Numbered from the stretch's first letter, positions 45,281-55,443 are shown. The stretch: 64,000 nt of DNA from Bradyrhizobium arachidis (GCF_015291705.1 NZ_CP030050.1:7626001-7690000); one strand, 5' to 3'. Program-made: numbers and translations. The notes: a model not told the origin generated them from the sequence alone.

Positions 45281-46516
45281 ATGCGATCTTCAGTTCTCAG
45301 CGGCAGCTTCATCGCCTCGGCGCTGGCGCTGTGCCTTGCCGCCCCCGCCTACGCGCAATCGAACGATCCGATCAAGATCGGCGTCATCGCCGAGGTGCAG
45401 TCGATCGCGGGCGCTGCGACGCCGGGCGGCGCGCAGATCGCCGCCGACGAGATCAACGCCAAGGGCGGCATCCTCGGCCGCAAGGTCGAGATCGTCACCT
45501 ATGACAACAAGAGCTCCTCGGCCGACTCCGTTCGCGCGTTCCAGCGCGCGGTGAGCGAGGACAAGGTCTCCGCCGTGATCGCGAGCCACATTTCCGAGGT
45601 CGTTCTCGCGCTCGAGCCCTGGGCGGCGCGGCTGAAGATGCCGCTGATCACCCCAGGTGCCGCCTCGAACGAGATCACCAAGGCGATCCACAACGACTAC
45701 GAGAAGAACAAGTACACCTTCCACGGCTACCTGACCTCGGCGGCCCAGGCCCAGCTCGTCTGCGACGCCGCCAAGGACCTCCTGGTCGACAAGCTCAAGT
45801 TCAAGACCGTCGCGATCATGAGCGAGGACGCGGCCTGGACCAAGCCGCTCGACGTCGGCTACGAGGCCTGCCTGCCCAAGGCCGGCCTGAAGGTCGTCGA
45901 GCATGTCCGCTTCTCGCCCGACACCACCGACTTCACGCCGATCTTCAATAATATCGAGAGCAAGAAGCCCGACGTGATCGTGACCGGCATCTCGCATGTC
46001 GGCGTGCAGCCGACCGTGCAGTGGAAGAACCAGCAGGTGCCGATCCCGATGTTCGGCATCAGCGCGCAGGCGCTGAGCCCGACCTTCTGGAAGGACACCA
46101 ATGGCGCCGCCGACGGCGTGCCGTCGCTCGCAGTGGCCACCCCCGACGTCGCCGTGACCTCAAAGACAAAACCGTTCGCGGCCGCCTTCAAGGCCAAGTT
46201 CGGCACGCCGCCGGCCTATACCGGCTACACCGCCTATGACGAGGTCTACATCATCACCGACGCGATCAAGCGCGCCGGCTCGACCGATCCCGACAAGATG
46301 GTGGCCGAGCTCGAGAAGACCAATTTCGAGGGCACGATCGGCCAAATCCAGTTCTACGGCAAGGACGACGAGTTCACCCACGGCATCAAGTCCGGCCCGG
46401 GCGCGGTGACCGGCCTCGTCTTCCAGTGGCAGGATCAGAAGCAGGTCGTGGTCTGGCCCGAGAAGATCGCCGAAGGCAAGCTGAAGTTTCCGAACTTCGT
46501 GAAGCTGTCCCAATAA
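45281..46516 (+). CDS. Branched-chain-type ABC substrate-binding protein 2
   Basis: 411 aa. Sec signal (ALALCLAAPAYAQS). Mature motifs parallel those of the 40609 protein almost block for block: IGVIAEVQSIAGAATPGGAQ, DEINAKGGILGRKVEIVTYD, VVLALEPWAARLKMPLITPG, and VIVTGISHVGVQPTVQWKNQ. Differences cluster in the ligand-side segment after FGIS (QALSPTFWKDTNGAADGV). It ends the operon before a strong terminator. Likely a duplicate with altered ligand preference. Confidence 0.9.
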   Translation: MRSSVLSGSFIASALALCLAAPAYAQSNDPIKIGVIAEVQSIAGAATPGGAQIAADEINAKGGILGRKVEIVTYDNKSSSADSVRAFQRAVSEDKVSAVIASHISEVVLALEPWAARLKMPLITPGAASNEITKAIHNDYEKNKYTFHGYLTSAAQAQLVCDAAKDLLVDKLKFKTVAIMSEDAAWTKPLDVGYEACLPKAGLKVVEHVRFSPDTTDFTPIFNNIESKKPDVIVTGISHVGVQPTVQWKNQQVPIPMFGISAQALSPTFWKDTNGAADGVPSLAVATPDVAVTSKTKPFAAAFKAKFGTPPAYTGYTAYDEVYIITDAIKRAGSTDPDKMVAELEKTNFEGTIGQIQFYGKDDEFTHGIKSGPGAVTGLVFQWQDQKQVVVWPEKIAEGKLKFPNFVKLSQ

Positions 46517-46564
46517 GCTGACGAGTGGCGCTTCTCGGCGCCCAACTCCCCTCACCAACCTTGC

Positions 46565-46600
46565 AAGGCCCGCCGCTGTCACCGCGGCGGGCCTTCTGTT
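46565..46600 (+). terminator. Terminator of the liv-type operon
   Basis: AAGGCCCGCCGC and GCGGCGGGCCTT form a perfect 12-bp stem with a seven-base loop, followed by CTGTTGTGTT. Confidence 0.75.
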
Positions 46601-46687
46601 GTGTTAAGAACGGAACTGGTGCGCTGGCGTCCCAGGATCCATCCTGCGATCTTGCCGTTAATCCCGACGCGGGGCTGGAGGAGCCAG

Positions 46688-49222
46688 ATGGACGATCGAC
46701 CGAGACAATCCGAGAGCCTGATGCAGGATGACGGCTTCGTTCGGGTCCGGGGTGCGCGCGAGCACAACCTCAGGAATGTCGACGTCAAGATTCCGCGCAA
46801 CGCCCTGGTCGTGTTCACGGGCGTGTCCGGCTCCGGAAAATCCTCGCTCGCCTTTGGAACGATCTACGCCGAGGCGCAGCGGCGCTATCTGGAGTCGGTG
46901 TCGCCCTATGCGCGACGCCTCTTCCACCAGATGCAGATTCCTGAAGTCGACGATATCGAAGGGCTGCCGCCTGCCGTCGCGCTCCAGCAGCAGCGCGGCG
47001 CGCCAACGACGCGATCGTCCGTCGGCAGCGTGACGACCATCTCCAACCTGCTCAGGATGCTTTACTCTCGCGCCGGCGATTACCCGCGCGGGCAGCCGAT
47101 GCTCTATGCGGAGGCATTCTCGCCGAACACGCCGGAGGGCGCCTGCCCGACCTGCCACGGCATCGGCCGGATGCTCGACGTCACCGAAAAATCCATGGTG
47201 CCCGACGACACCAAGACGATCCGCGAGCGCGCCGTCGCGGCCTGGCCCAGCGCCTGGCAGGGACAGAACCTCCGGGACATCCTGACAACGCTGGGCTACG
47301 ACGTCGACAAGCCCTGGCGCGAACTGCCCAGGAAGGACCGCGACTGGATCCTGTTCACCGAGGAGCAGCCGACCGTTCCGGTCTATGCCGGCTACGACGC
47401 CGCCGAGGTCAAGCGGGCGCTGCGCCGCAAGGAGGAGCCGAGCTACCAGGGCACGTTCACCGGCGCGAAGCGCTACGTGATGCAGACCTACGCCAAGTCC
47501 GAGAGCGCGATGATGAAGCGTCGCGTCGCGCAGTTCATGATCACGCAAGACTGCCCGACCTGCCATGGCACGCGGCTGAAGCCGGAGGCGCTCAAGGTCA
47601 AGTTCGCAGGGCTCAACATCGCAGAGATCTCGCATTTGCCGCTCAAGCAGCTGCACGAGCTGATCAAGCCGTTCGCAAGACCCTCGCCGGACAGGTCGGA
47701 GAAAGCCGTCGTCGCCCGGCGCATCTGCGAGGATCTGTCGGCACGCCTCGCCGTCCTGCTCGACCTTGGCCTCGGCTATCTCGCCTGCGAGCGCAGCACG
47801 CCCACGCTGTCGCCGGGCGAGCTGCAGCGCCTGCGGCTGGCAACACAAGTCCGCTCCAACCTGTTCGGCGTCGTCTACGTGCTCGACGAGCCGTCCGCAG
47901 GCCTGCATCCCGCCGACACCGAGGCGCTGCTGCGGGCGCTGGACCGGCTGAAGCACGCGGGCAATTCGATCTTCGTGGTCGAGCACGAGATCGAGGTGAT
48001 CCGGCATGCCGACTGGCTGGTGGATGTCGGGCCCGACGCCGGCGAAGGCGGCGGACGCATCCTCTATAGCGGGCCGCCGGCGGGGCTCGGCGACATCGAG
48101 CAATCGCGAACCGCGACCTATCTCGCGCATCCACGCAAGAAGCTGCCGACGACCCGTCGCGCGCCGAAAGGGCATTTGAAGATCAGGGGTGTGGTCCGCA
48201 ACAATCTCCGTGGCCTCGACGTCGATATCCCGCTGGGCGTGATCACCGGCATCACCGGCGTATCGGGCTCCGGCAAATCGAGCCTGATCAGCCAGTTCCT
48301 GGTCGATGCCGTGGCCGATCATCTCGGCCACACGCTTGCCGCCGACACCGAGGATGACAGCCTGGCACCAACGGTCGAAACCTTGGGAGGCAAGATCATT
48401 GCCGGCCTCGACCAGGTCGATCGCCTCGTCGTCGTCGACCAGAAGCCGATCGGCCGCACGCCGCGATCGAACCTTGCAACCTATACCGGCCTGTTCGACC
48501 ACGTGCGGAAGCTGTTCGCGGCAACGCCGCAGGCCAAAGCTCGCCGCTACGATGCCGGGCGTTTCTCGTTCAATGTCGCGAAGGGGCGCTGTGCGACCTG
48601 CGAGGGCGAAGGGTTCGTTTGCGTCGAGCTGCTGTTCCTGCCCAGCGTCTATGCGCCCTGCCCGACCTGCAAGGGCGCGCGCTACAACGACAAGACGCTG
48701 GAGGTGAAGATCCGCGAAAAGTCCATCGCGGACGTGCTGGCGATGCGCGTCGACGAGGCCTTCGATTTCTTCGAGGGCGATGCCGCGCTGAACCGGTCGC
48801 TGTCGGTCGTCCGCGAGGTCGGCCTCGGCTATATCCGCCTCGGCCAATCCGCCACCGAATTATCCGGAGGCGAGGCCCAGCGCATCAAGCTGGCGACCGA
48901 GCTGATGCGCCCGCAGCGCGGTCACACGCTCTATGTCCTGGACGAGCCGACCACCGGTCTTCATCCCCGCGACGTCGAGCGCCTGATCGCCCAGCTCGAC
49001 CGGATCGTGGATGCCGGCAACAGCGTGGTCGTGGTCGAGCACGACATGGACGTCGTCTCCCACAGCGACTGGATCATCGATCTCGGCCCCGGCGCAGGCG
49101 ACGAGGGCGGCACTATCGTCGCATCGGGCACACCGCATCAGGTGGCCAAGAATAGCGGAAAGAACGGCGCAAAGGCCGGCGGAAGGACGGCGCGCTATCT
49201 TGCCCGCCGCCTGGAGCAGTGA
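46688..49222 (+). CDS. UvrA2-like excinuclease ATPase
   Basis: 844 aa, shorter than UvrA1 (about 940). It has two ABC modules: Walker [17 protein letters not shown] and [14 protein letters not shown], signatures [12 protein letters not shown] and [12 protein letters not shown], and four CxxC zinc pairs (CPTCHG twice, CATCEG, CPTCKG). The UvrB-binding insertion expected after the first helix bundle is absent: [15 protein letters not shown] runs almost directly into the zinc module. Class-2 UvrA proteins are linked to DNA-damage or drug tolerance without UvrB. ATG 46688 follows GGAGGAG. Confidence 0.85.
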   Translation: MDDRPRQSESLMQDDGFVRVRGAREHNLRNVDVKIPRNALVVFTGVSGSGKSSLAFGTIYAEAQRRYLESVSPYARRLFHQMQIPEVDDIEGLPPAVALQQQRGAPTTRSSVGSVTTISNLLRMLYSRAGDYPRGQPMLYAEAFSPNTPEGACPTCHGIGRMLDVTEKSMVPDDTKTIRERAVAAWPSAWQGQNLRDILTTLGYDVDKPWRELPRKDRDWILFTEEQPTVPVYAGYDAAEVKRALRRKEEPSYQGTFTGAKRYVMQTYAKSESAMMKRRVAQFMITQDCPTCHGTRLKPEALKVKFAGLNIAEISHLPLKQLHELIKPFARPSPDRSEKAVVARRICEDLSARLAVLLDLGLGYLACERSTPTLSPGELQRLRLATQVRSNLFGVVYVLDEPSAGLHPADTEALLRALDRLKHAGNSIFVVEHEIEVIRHADWLVDVGPDAGEGGGRILYSGPPAGLGDIEQSRTATYLAHPRKKLPTTRRAPKGHLKIRGVVRNNLRGLDVDIPLGVITGITGVSGSGKSSLISQFLVDAVADHLGHTLAADTEDDSLAPTVETLGGKIIAGLDQVDRLVVVDQKPIGRTPRSNLATYTGLFDHVRKLFAATPQAKARRYDAGRFSFNVAKGRCATCEGEGFVCVELLFLPSVYAPCPTCKGARYNDKTLEVKIREKSIADVLAMRVDEAFDFFEGDAALNRSLSVVREVGLGYIRLGQSATELSGGEAQRIKLATELMRPQRGHTLYVLDEPTTGLHPRDVERLIAQLDRIVDAGNSVVVVEHDMDVVSHSDWIIDLGPGAGDEGGTIVASGTPHQVAKNSGKNGAKAGGRTARYLARRLEQ

Positions 49223-49387
49223 CCAAACGCGTTCCGCAGCGTCATCCCGGCCCGTTTCGCAATTGCGTTCCGGTCCGCGGAGGATAGACCGCGACTTTCG
49301 CCTTGTTGACTTTCAGCCTCCCGGTTCCCCATACTTCGTAAAAAGATAACAAGACCGATCAACAGACGGGTTTTGAGGGAGGATAGG

Positions 49388-50698
49388 ATGCCGACTTCAC
49401 GCAGACAGCTGCTGAAGAGCTCGGCGGCTGCCGCCGCCGCACTCAGCCTCGATTGGACGAGGGCCCAGGCGCAGGCCGAGACATTGCGCATCGGCCTGAT
49501 CTACGACCTCACCGGCCCCTTCGCCGCCGGCGGTTCGGTCGCCTCCTCGGTCGGCGCGCAGATCGCGATCGATCTCGTCAACGAGAAGGGCGGCGTCGGC
49601 GGCAAGTACAAGATTGCTCCGGTCGCCGCGGACTCCCAGAGCAAGCCTGACGTTGCAATCAACGAGGCTGAACGCCTGATCAGCCAGGAGAAGATCGACA
49701 TCCTCAACGGCGTCTATGCGAGCTCGCACGCGGTGCCACTCGCGGCCAAGGTCGAGCAGCAGAAGAAGATCCTCTGGATCACGACCGCGGTCTCGACCGC
49801 CGTGTTCAAGGACAAGAACCTGCAATACGTGTTTCGTGCGCAGATCCATTCGGATCAATACGGGCAGGCCTTCGCCGCCTTCCTCGCCGAACACGCGCAA
49901 GGCAAGCTCGGCATGGACCCAAAGGACGTCAAGGTCGCACTGATCCACGAAGACGGTCCTTACGGCGTCGGCGTTGCCGCCGCGGACGAAGCCTATGCCA
50001 AGCAGGCCGGCATCCAGGTGGTGCTGCGCGAGGGCTACTCGGCCTCGGCGCCCGATCTCTCGGTGCTCGTCACCAAGATCAAGCGCGCCAAGGCCGACGT
50101 GATCTCGCATGCCGGCTACAATCCCGACATCACCCTGTTCCTGCGTCAGGCCCGCGAGAGCGGATTGCGCTTCAAGATGCTGTTCGGCGCCGGCGCCGGC
50201 TACAGCCAGCTCGACAAGCTGCGCGCGACCTTCGGCGCCGACATCGATAATTTCTGCAACATCGATCCGGTGCCGGCGCAGTTGCTCGATCCGGCCAAGC
50301 TCGCGCCCGGCATGGGCGACCTGACCAACGCGATGGTCACGCGCTACAAGGCCAAGACCGGCGCCACCGACGTGCCGCCGCACTGCTCGATGGGGTTCAA
50401 CCAGACCTGGGTGCTGCTCAACAACGTGCTGCCAGTCGCCAAGGAGAAATACGGCAGCTTCGAGCCGGAGGCGATCCGCAAGGCCGCGCTCGACGTCGAC
50501 ATCCCCGCCGGCGGCACCATCCAGGGCTATGGCGTCAAATTCTTCCCGCCGGGCACGCCGCTCTCAGGGCAGAACGAGCGCTCGACGCCGGTGGTGATGC
50601 AGAATGCCGGCGAGCACATCTCCGTGGTGTGGCCGACCAACATCCGCACGCAGGATCCGGTGTTCCCGCTGCCGAAGGGCTCGACTTACGGGGCGTGA
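49388..50698 (+). CDS. Tat-exported ABC substrate-binding protein (LivJ-like)
   Basis: 436 aa. Twin-arginine signal (SRRQLLKSSAAAAAALSLDW). Mature protein: IGLIYDLTGPFAAGGSVASS, IDLVNEKGGVGGKYKIAPVA, LNGVYASSHAVPLAAKVEQQ and VISHAGYNPDITLFLRQARE, a type-I periplasmic binding fold distinct from the two binding proteins upstream. No permease or ATPase follows, so it is an orphan receptor that may share another transporter. RBS GGGAGGA. Confidence 0.85.
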   Translation: MPTSRRQLLKSSAAAAAALSLDWTRAQAQAETLRIGLIYDLTGPFAAGGSVASSVGAQIAIDLVNEKGGVGGKYKIAPVAADSQSKPDVAINEAERLISQEKIDILNGVYASSHAVPLAAKVEQQKKILWITTAVSTAVFKDKNLQYVFRAQIHSDQYGQAFAAFLAEHAQGKLGMDPKDVKVALIHEDGPYGVGVAAADEAYAKQAGIQVVLREGYSASAPDLSVLVTKIKRAKADVISHAGYNPDITLFLRQARESGLRFKMLFGAGAGYSQLDKLRATFGADIDNFCNIDPVPAQLLDPAKLAPGMGDLTNAMVTRYKAKTGATDVPPHCSMGFNQTWVLLNNVLPVAKEKYGSFEPEAIRKAALDVDIPAGGTIQGYGVKFFPPGTPLSGQNERSTPVVMQNAGEHISVVWPTNIRTQDPVFPLPKGSTYGA

Positions 50699-50751
50699 GG
50701 CGGTGGGCCCTCTCCCTTTGGAGTGAATAACTCGCCAGACCGGCGAAGTGC

Positions 50752-50782
50752 TGAGAGGTTCACGTCACGCGCGAACCTCTCA
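50752..50782 (+). other. Hairpin downstream of the orphan binding protein
   Basis: TGAGAGGTTC and GAACCTCTCA form a perfect 10-bp stem about 55 bases after the stop. No T-run, so an RNA-stabilising end or a degenerate terminator is possible. Confidence 0.4.
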
Positions 50783-50966
50783 CGGATTAACTTGGGGCGA
50801 CAGCCCCTTCATCCGGCGTTGCCCCCTCATTTCGTTTCACGCTGCTTTCACGCCTTAATTCGATTTAAGGCCGAGGATCATCACGCGCAGGACCGGCTCG
50901 CATAGCGGCCTGTCCGGCCGGAATCAGAAATTTCTCAGGTCGTGAAATCCAGCGATGGGGGTGAAG

Positions 50967-51149
50967 ATGCCCGCCATTTTCGAATTGCTCTACAAGGAAT
51001 ACTGCCGCGCCCGCCTGGCGGAAATGCGCAAACAGCTTCTGCTCACCGGCAAGCGTGATGAACTCGTTCTGCCGGACGACGACTTTGCCGATCCGGATGC
51101 CGAGACGGACGCGCAGCACGAAGCGGAGTTGAACCGCACCAGAAAATAG
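50967..51149 (+). CDS. Small helical protein, 60 aa
   Basis: ATG 50967 follows GGGGGTG. A helix (IFELLYKEYCRARLAEMRKQ) is followed by an acidic tail (LPDDDFADPDAETDAQHEAE). No export signal. A membrane microprotein follows 57 bases downstream. Function unknown. Confidence 0.55.
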   Translation: MPAIFELLYKEYCRARLAEMRKQLLLTGKRDELVLPDDDFADPDAETDAQHEAELNRTRK

Positions 51150-51206
51150 CCGCCTCTCCTCGCGTCAGCAGCCTTTGAGAAAGGCCGCACTTTTCAGGAG
51201 GCAACA

Positions 51207-51293
51207 ATGAACACGCCCGAATTCTATACTGCGTCGATTGCCTGTCTCTCGTGCATGACCATCGCGATCATGATCGCGGTCGGGGCCTGGTAA
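51207..51293 (+). CDS. Membrane microprotein, 28 aa
   Basis: A very strong AGGAGG lies six bases before ATG 51207. The peptide NTPEFYTASIACLSCM leads into a single hydrophobic helix (TIAIMIAVGAW). Small single-pass proteins like this usually modulate a larger membrane complex; none is identifiable here. Confidence 0.5.
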   Translation: MNTPEFYTASIACLSCMTIAIMIAVGAW

Positions 51294-51332
51294 GCGACAG
51301 CCCCCGGCGAGCAGCGGGCGCGTGGCAACGGC

Positions 51333-52502
51333 CTACAGCACCACGCGTTTCCCCTCTTCCGCGGCCCAATAGCCGGCGTAGTTCACCTTGATCGTCTCAT
51401 AGGCCAGCGCGAGATCCGACAGCGGCTGCCGTCCGCTCGCGGCGCATTCCATGAAATCCTGGATCTCCTGCAAATAGCCGCGCGTCCATTCCTCCTCCAG
51501 GCACACATATTGCCAACCGGTTTTGCGGTCGACCTTCTCGGTGATGTAGACGCTGGCGAGCTTCTCCTCGGAGGTCTGGTAGCTCATCAGATGGGTGTTC
51601 GGCGTGATATTGGCGAACAGCGACCCGCCGGAGGTGTAGGTCTCGATCAGATTGCGCACGCCGCCCATGATCATGTCGCCGGAGAACACGGTGGCCTTGG
51701 TGCCGTCGGAGAAGGTCGCGGTGAGCGTGCCCCAATCCTCGACATCGACGGGATTGGCCTTGATATAGGTGCGCTCCTCCGGCTTCAGGACGGCCGTGAC
51801 ATTGCCGACATCGCAGGTGACGCTGGCGACACGGATGCTCTCGCCGCGCGCTTTGGCTTCGACCTGCTTCAGATACAGCACCGCCGAGAGCGGATGGCAG
51901 CCCATGCGGATCAGCGAGCCGCCGCCAGTCATCGCCCATTGCGCCGCATGCGCGGCGTGCGAGCCGGAATGGCTCTCCTCGCCCTTCATGAACAGGATCT
52001 TGTCCTTGGTCGCCTTGATGATCTCCGCGATCTTGGTCACCGCCGGCGCGTAGATCCAGTCCTCGGCATACATGAAGAGTTTGCCGGTCCGCTCGATCGC
52101 GGCGCGTGTCGCGTCCATCTCCTCCAGCACGCGCTCATACATCAGCGCCTTCGGCACATGTTTGCCGATCGGCTGCTTGTCGCTCTCGCGGCCGAAATAG
52201 CCCGCGAACGGCTTTTCGCAGATCACGTGCTTGCCGGCCTGCATGCTCGCGACGATCATCCCGGCATGGAGGTTGGGCGGGGTGCAGATGTCGATGACAT
52301 CGAGCTCGCGATCCGCGATCAATTCGGCAAAGCTCCGATAGACCCGCGGGATATTGTGATGCTGGGCGAACGCGACAACTTTGTCGCCGCGCGCGGCCAC
52401 CGCCGCGACCTCCACATCAACGCCATAGACACGCCGGAACGCATACATATGCAGCTCCGACACGAAGCCGCAGCCGACGAGCCCAACCCTGATCTTGGCC
52501 AT
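51333..52502 (-). CDS. Gfo/Idh/MocA-family oxidoreductase
   Basis: 389 aa. An N-terminal Rossmann domain (IRVGLVGCGFVSELHMYAFR, later DVIDICTPPNLHAGMIVASM and the catalytic-site Lys in KHVICEKPFAG) and a C-terminal mixed sheet domain (SLIRMGCHPLSAVLYLKQVE). These NAD(P)-dependent enzymes oxidise or reduce sugars, inositols and related compounds; the substrate is not apparent. ATG 52502 follows GGGGGA. It stands alone. Confidence 0.85.
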   Translation of the reverse strand: MAKIRVGLVGCGFVSELHMYAFRRVYGVDVEVAAVAARGDKVVAFAQHHNIPRVYRSFAELIADRELDVIDICTPPNLHAGMIVASMQAGKHVICEKPFAGYFGRESDKQPIGKHVPKALMYERVLEEMDATRAAIERTGKLFMYAEDWIYAPAVTKIAEIIKATKDKILFMKGEESHSGSHAAHAAQWAMTGGGSLIRMGCHPLSAVLYLKQVEAKARGESIRVASVTCDVGNVTAVLKPEERTYIKANPVDVEDWGTLTATFSDGTKATVFSGDMIMGGVRNLIETYTSGGSLFANITPNTHLMSYQTSEEKLASVYITEKVDRKTGWQYVCLEEEWTRGYLQEIQDFMECAASGRQPLSDLALAYETIKVNYAGYWAAEEGKRVVL

Positions 52503-52584
52503 ACGAATTCCCCCACTTGTCGCTGAGGGCATTATAGCCAATTCGACCCAGTTTCTACGGTGATTAAACTGCGATGCGAGCTCT

Positions 52585-52705
52585 CGCCCCCGTCATCCTG
52601 AGGAGCGCGGAACGCGCGTCTCGAAGGATGAAGGGCCCCGCTGTGGTCTCGCCCTTCGAGATGCCGCACAAGAGCGCGGCGCCTCAGGGTGAGGAGCAGC
52701 AGGGT
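52585..52705. repeat. Bradyrhizobium intergenic repeat, second copy
   Basis: The blocks ATCCTGAGGAGCGCG ... CTCGAAGGATGAAGGGC ... CGCCCTTCGAGA match 37130-37245 in order and spacing. It lies between the oxidoreductase and the RlpA-like gene. Confidence 0.6.
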
Positions 52706-52731
52706 CGCTTGCCGCAATAATGATGGGCGCG

Positions 52732-53040
52732 CTATTCCACCGACACCCGCACCACGCCGGCGCTCATCATGCCGAGCGCGCGGGCGGCCGGCACCGAGAG
52801 ATCGACGATACGGCCGCGGATGAAGGGGCCGCGATCGTTGACGCGGCACTGGATCGTGCGTCCGCTGTAGGACACCTTGAGCACGCTGCCGAACGGACGC
52901 GTACGGTGGGCGCAGGTCAATTCGCCCCGGCTGGCTTTTGCATAGCTGTAATAGGAGGCCAGTCCACTTTCGGCCTGTGCAACTGAAATAACGGCGAGAA
53001 ATGAGGTTAAACAAAGCAAAAATGTCGTTTGCGCTCGCAC
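52732..53040 (-). CDS. Short RlpA-like DPBB protein
   Basis: 102 aa. Signal peptide (TTFLLCLTSFLAVISVAQA) then a double-psi beta-barrel: ESGLASYYSYAKASRGELTC, VLKVSYSGRTIQCRVNDRGP and GRIVDLSVPAARALGM, with the conserved Asp in VNDRGPF. Full RlpA carries a SPOR domain, which is absent here, so septal targeting is unlikely. GTG 53040 is chosen from GGGAGC upstream and the position of the signal peptide. Confidence 0.8.
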   Translation of the reverse strand: MRAQTTFLLCLTSFLAVISVAQAESGLASYYSYAKASRGELTCAHRTRPFGSVLKVSYSGRTIQCRVNDRGPFIRGRIVDLSVPAARALGMMSAGVVRVSVE

Positions 53041-53102
53041 GGCACCGCTCCCGGTTTGCCCTGCCCGGCGCTGCAAACGTCGCTTTGTTCCCTTAAGTTC
53101 CC

Positions 53103-53131
53103 AAAACACTGCCGCGCAATGCGCGGCAGTG
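53103..53131 (-). terminator. Terminator of the CmcJ-like gene
   Basis: CACTGCCGCGC and GCGCGGCAGTG form an 11-bp stem with a three-base loop, followed on the minus strand by TTTTGGG. Confidence 0.7.
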
Positions 53132-53144
53132 CCATCACACATTG

Positions 53145-53990
53145 TTACGATTTGTGAAAGACCAGCGTGCGCACCTCGATGCTCTCGCGCGGCGCCGCAT
53201 CCCGGGGCGTGGTCGGATCGGCGAAGGCGGTGTGGGGCCCGAAGCGCGTGCGGCCGTCGGTTGCTGAATCATAGCATTTGAGCAGCAGCGCCTCGTCCGG
53301 CGTCATCTCGGGGAAATAGAACCAGCGATGGTTCGGATTGTGTTTCACCGAATAAGTCTCGCCGCGGCGGTTGGGATAGATCAGGTCGGAGGCGACGAGA
53401 TCATCCGGCGCGACCGTAGTCCCGTCGGCCATTGCGAGCGGTGAATCGCGTAGAGGTCCGCGGATCGGCCGCCACAGATTGATCACCTGCACGCGGCCCT
53501 TCAGCAGCTCCTCGGCCTCGTCGGGCAGATGCTCGCGCACGCGGTTGGCGCCGGAGACGATGGTCTGGTCGACATGGACGCGCGTTGCAGGCTGGCGCGG
53601 CCCGCCGCCGCGAATGTCGGCCGCGCCCTCGACACGCTTGCGCACGGTGTGATCGAAGATCACGACGCGATCCGCCTTCAGCGTCGCGCGCAGGAAGGCT
53701 TCGACGGCGGGATAATAGACGGTGCGGATTTCCTCGTCGTTGTAAAAGTCCTTCACGCGGGTCGGATGCCGCACCAGTGCAAAGCCCTCGCGGTCGAGCG
53801 AGAAATTGTCGGCGATCAGGCGCGCATCGAAGATCGGCACCTGGTGCGGCTCCGGCAGTGACGTGCTCTTGGGCTCGCCGGGCGGCGGATCGAAAGCATA
53901 GGTGCGCGGCTTGCCTGATGTCGGCGCGAGATAGTTGAGTTCAGCGGTGACGAAGGGAAGCGACTCGATTTTTGTTTCTTGCAGGCCCAT
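53145..53990 (-). CDS. CmcJ/NvfI-family protein
   Basis: 281 aa. The sequence pattern (TAELNYLAPTSGKPRTYAFD, then RVVIFDHTVRKR, RVHVDQTIVSGANRVREHLP, VINLWRPIRGPLRDSPLAMA) matches the CmcJ/NvfI family of probable 2-oxoglutarate/iron-type hydroxylases and methylating partners; the His-x-Asp in RVHVDQT is the expected metal pair. Substrate unknown. ATG 53990 follows GGGAGAC. It has its own terminator. Confidence 0.75.
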   Translation of the reverse strand: MGLQETKIESLPFVTAELNYLAPTSGKPRTYAFDPPPGEPKSTSLPEPHQVPIFDARLIADNFSLDREGFALVRHPTRVKDFYNDEEIRTVYYPAVEAFLRATLKADRVVIFDHTVRKRVEGAADIRGGGPRQPATRVHVDQTIVSGANRVREHLPDEAEELLKGRVQVINLWRPIRGPLRDSPLAMADGTTVAPDDLVASDLIYPNRRGETYSVKHNPNHRWFYFPEMTPDEALLLKCYDSATDGRTRFGPHTAFADPTTPRDAAPRESIEVRTLVFHKS

Positions 53991-54175
53991 GGCCGGTCTC
54001 CCGATGTGGTCGTCGTATTGATTTTTGAGGAGACGCAGCGTGGCGCAAGGGAGGTGGTGCAAATAGCAATGGCGATGTCGGCGCGGGCTGGGAATGGAGA
54101 AGGAATATTTCGAAGAAGGCGACTGGGTGAGAAACCTGCTCCTTTCTCACGAGTCCTTGAAATGCCTGTGAGAGC

Positions 54176-54480
54176 GCTTCTTCCTTCTCCCCTTGTGGGA
54201 GAAGGTGGCGCGAAACGCCGGATCAGGGGTTCTCTATCCGCGACCGCAGTCTCGTAGGGTGGGCAAAGCGAAGCGTGCCCACGGCTTCTGTCATCGAGGA
54301 GTGATAGTGGGCACGGCGCAAGTGCGCCGTTGCCCACCCTACGCTTCCGAACTCGCGGAGAGAGACCCCTCACCCGTCTCGCCGCTACGCCATGGCCGAT
54401 GCAGAGCATCGGCGTTCTTGAGACACGGCGGCCAAAGGCCGCCTATGCCCCCTCTCCCACAAGGGGAGAGGGAAGGTACC
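54176..54480. repeat. Cluster of intergenic inverted repeats
   Basis: TCTCCCCTTGTGGGAGAAGG near 54186 is mirrored by CCCTCTCCCACAAGGGGAGA near 54449. Between them TAGGGTGGGCAAAGCG (54256) faces the inverse GTTGCCCACCCTACG (54330). These REP-like families are frequent in Bradyrhizobium. No gene is supported in 53991-54504. Confidence 0.65.
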
Positions 54481-54504
54481 GCGTCCAGGAACATGAAAGT
54501 GCGC

Positions 54505-55443
54505 TTACAATCCTGCCTTCGCGATCGCATCCGCAAACGAGCGGTCCACGATATCCGCCGCATCGAGCTTCTGCTTGATCAAGCCCCAGCGGAAATAGAG
54601 GTCGATCGTACCCTGCTCATCGGCGACCACGCCGTCGTCGATCGGAGCGATCCGGATCTTTGCGCGCGAGAGCCAGTTTTGCGGGACCGCGGTCGGGATG
54701 TTCATCAGTCTGCCCCAGGTCGCGGCATAGCTGTCGATATTGTTCAGCGACCACGCCCGCGCGGCGGTGAGCCGCCGGACGAAGTCCGTGAGCTCCGCCC
54801 GCTTGTCGCGGATCGCGTCGGGCCGCGCCACCTGGAAGCTGAGACCCGGCGTCAGGCCTTCGGAGGTGATGATGCGGCGCGATTTGAACAGCACCTCCTC
54901 CTGGCTCACATAAGGCTCCCAGGTCGACCAGGCATCGACCGAGCCTTGCGTGTAGGCGATCTTGGCATCGGAGGGCGCGAGGAACGCGATCTGCACGTCG
55001 CTCGCACTCCAGCCGTTCTTCTCGAGCGCGGCCAGGATGAGTTGATGGCCGATCGAGCCGCGGCCGGTTGCGATTTTCTTACCGCGCAGATCGGCGAAGC
55101 TCCTGATCGGCGAATTCTCGGGTACCAGGATGGCAAGCCCCTCGCGCGTCTGCCGGATCGCGGCGATCGCCTTCACCGGCGCGCCGGAGGCGGCGGCGAA
55201 GGTGAAGGGCGCATCGCCCACAAGCCCGGTCTCGATCGCCCCGGCGCTGAGCGCCTCCAGCAGCGGGGCTGCCGCCGGAAACTCCCTCCACTCGATCTTG
55301 TACGGCACGTCCTTGAGCACGCCGGCCGCTTCCATCACGGCCTGCGAATTGCCCTTCTGGTCGCCGACGCGAAGCGTCGTTTGCGCGCCGGCAAGGTCAG
55401 CGCCCGCAAACGCGAGCGCTACAGCAACAATGAACCGGATCAT
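54505..55443 (-). CDS. ssuA: SsuA-type sulfonate-binding protein
   Basis: 312 aa. Sec signal (FIVAVALAFAGADLAGAQT). Mature motifs: LRVGDQKGNSQAVMEAAGVL, PYKIEWREFPAAAPLLEALS and AYTQGSVDAWSTWEPYVSQE, as in aliphatic-sulfonate binding proteins. The start overlaps the ssuD stop by four bases (ATGA), so it is the last gene of the operon. It is paralogous to the divergent gene at 61098. Confidence 0.85.
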   Translation of the reverse strand: MIRFIVAVALAFAGADLAGAQTTLRVGDQKGNSQAVMEAAGVLKDVPYKIEWREFPAAAPLLEALSAGAIETGLVGDAPFTFAAASGAPVKAIAAIRQTREGLAILVPENSPIRSFADLRGKKIATGRGSIGHQLILAALEKNGWSASDVQIAFLAPSDAKIAYTQGSVDAWSTWEPYVSQEEVLFKSRRIITSEGLTPGLSFQVARPDAIRDKRAELTDFVRRLTAARAWSLNNIDSYAATWGRLMNIPTAVPQNWLSRAKIRIAPIDDGVVADEQGTIDLYFRWGLIKQKLDAADIVDRSFADAIAKAGL

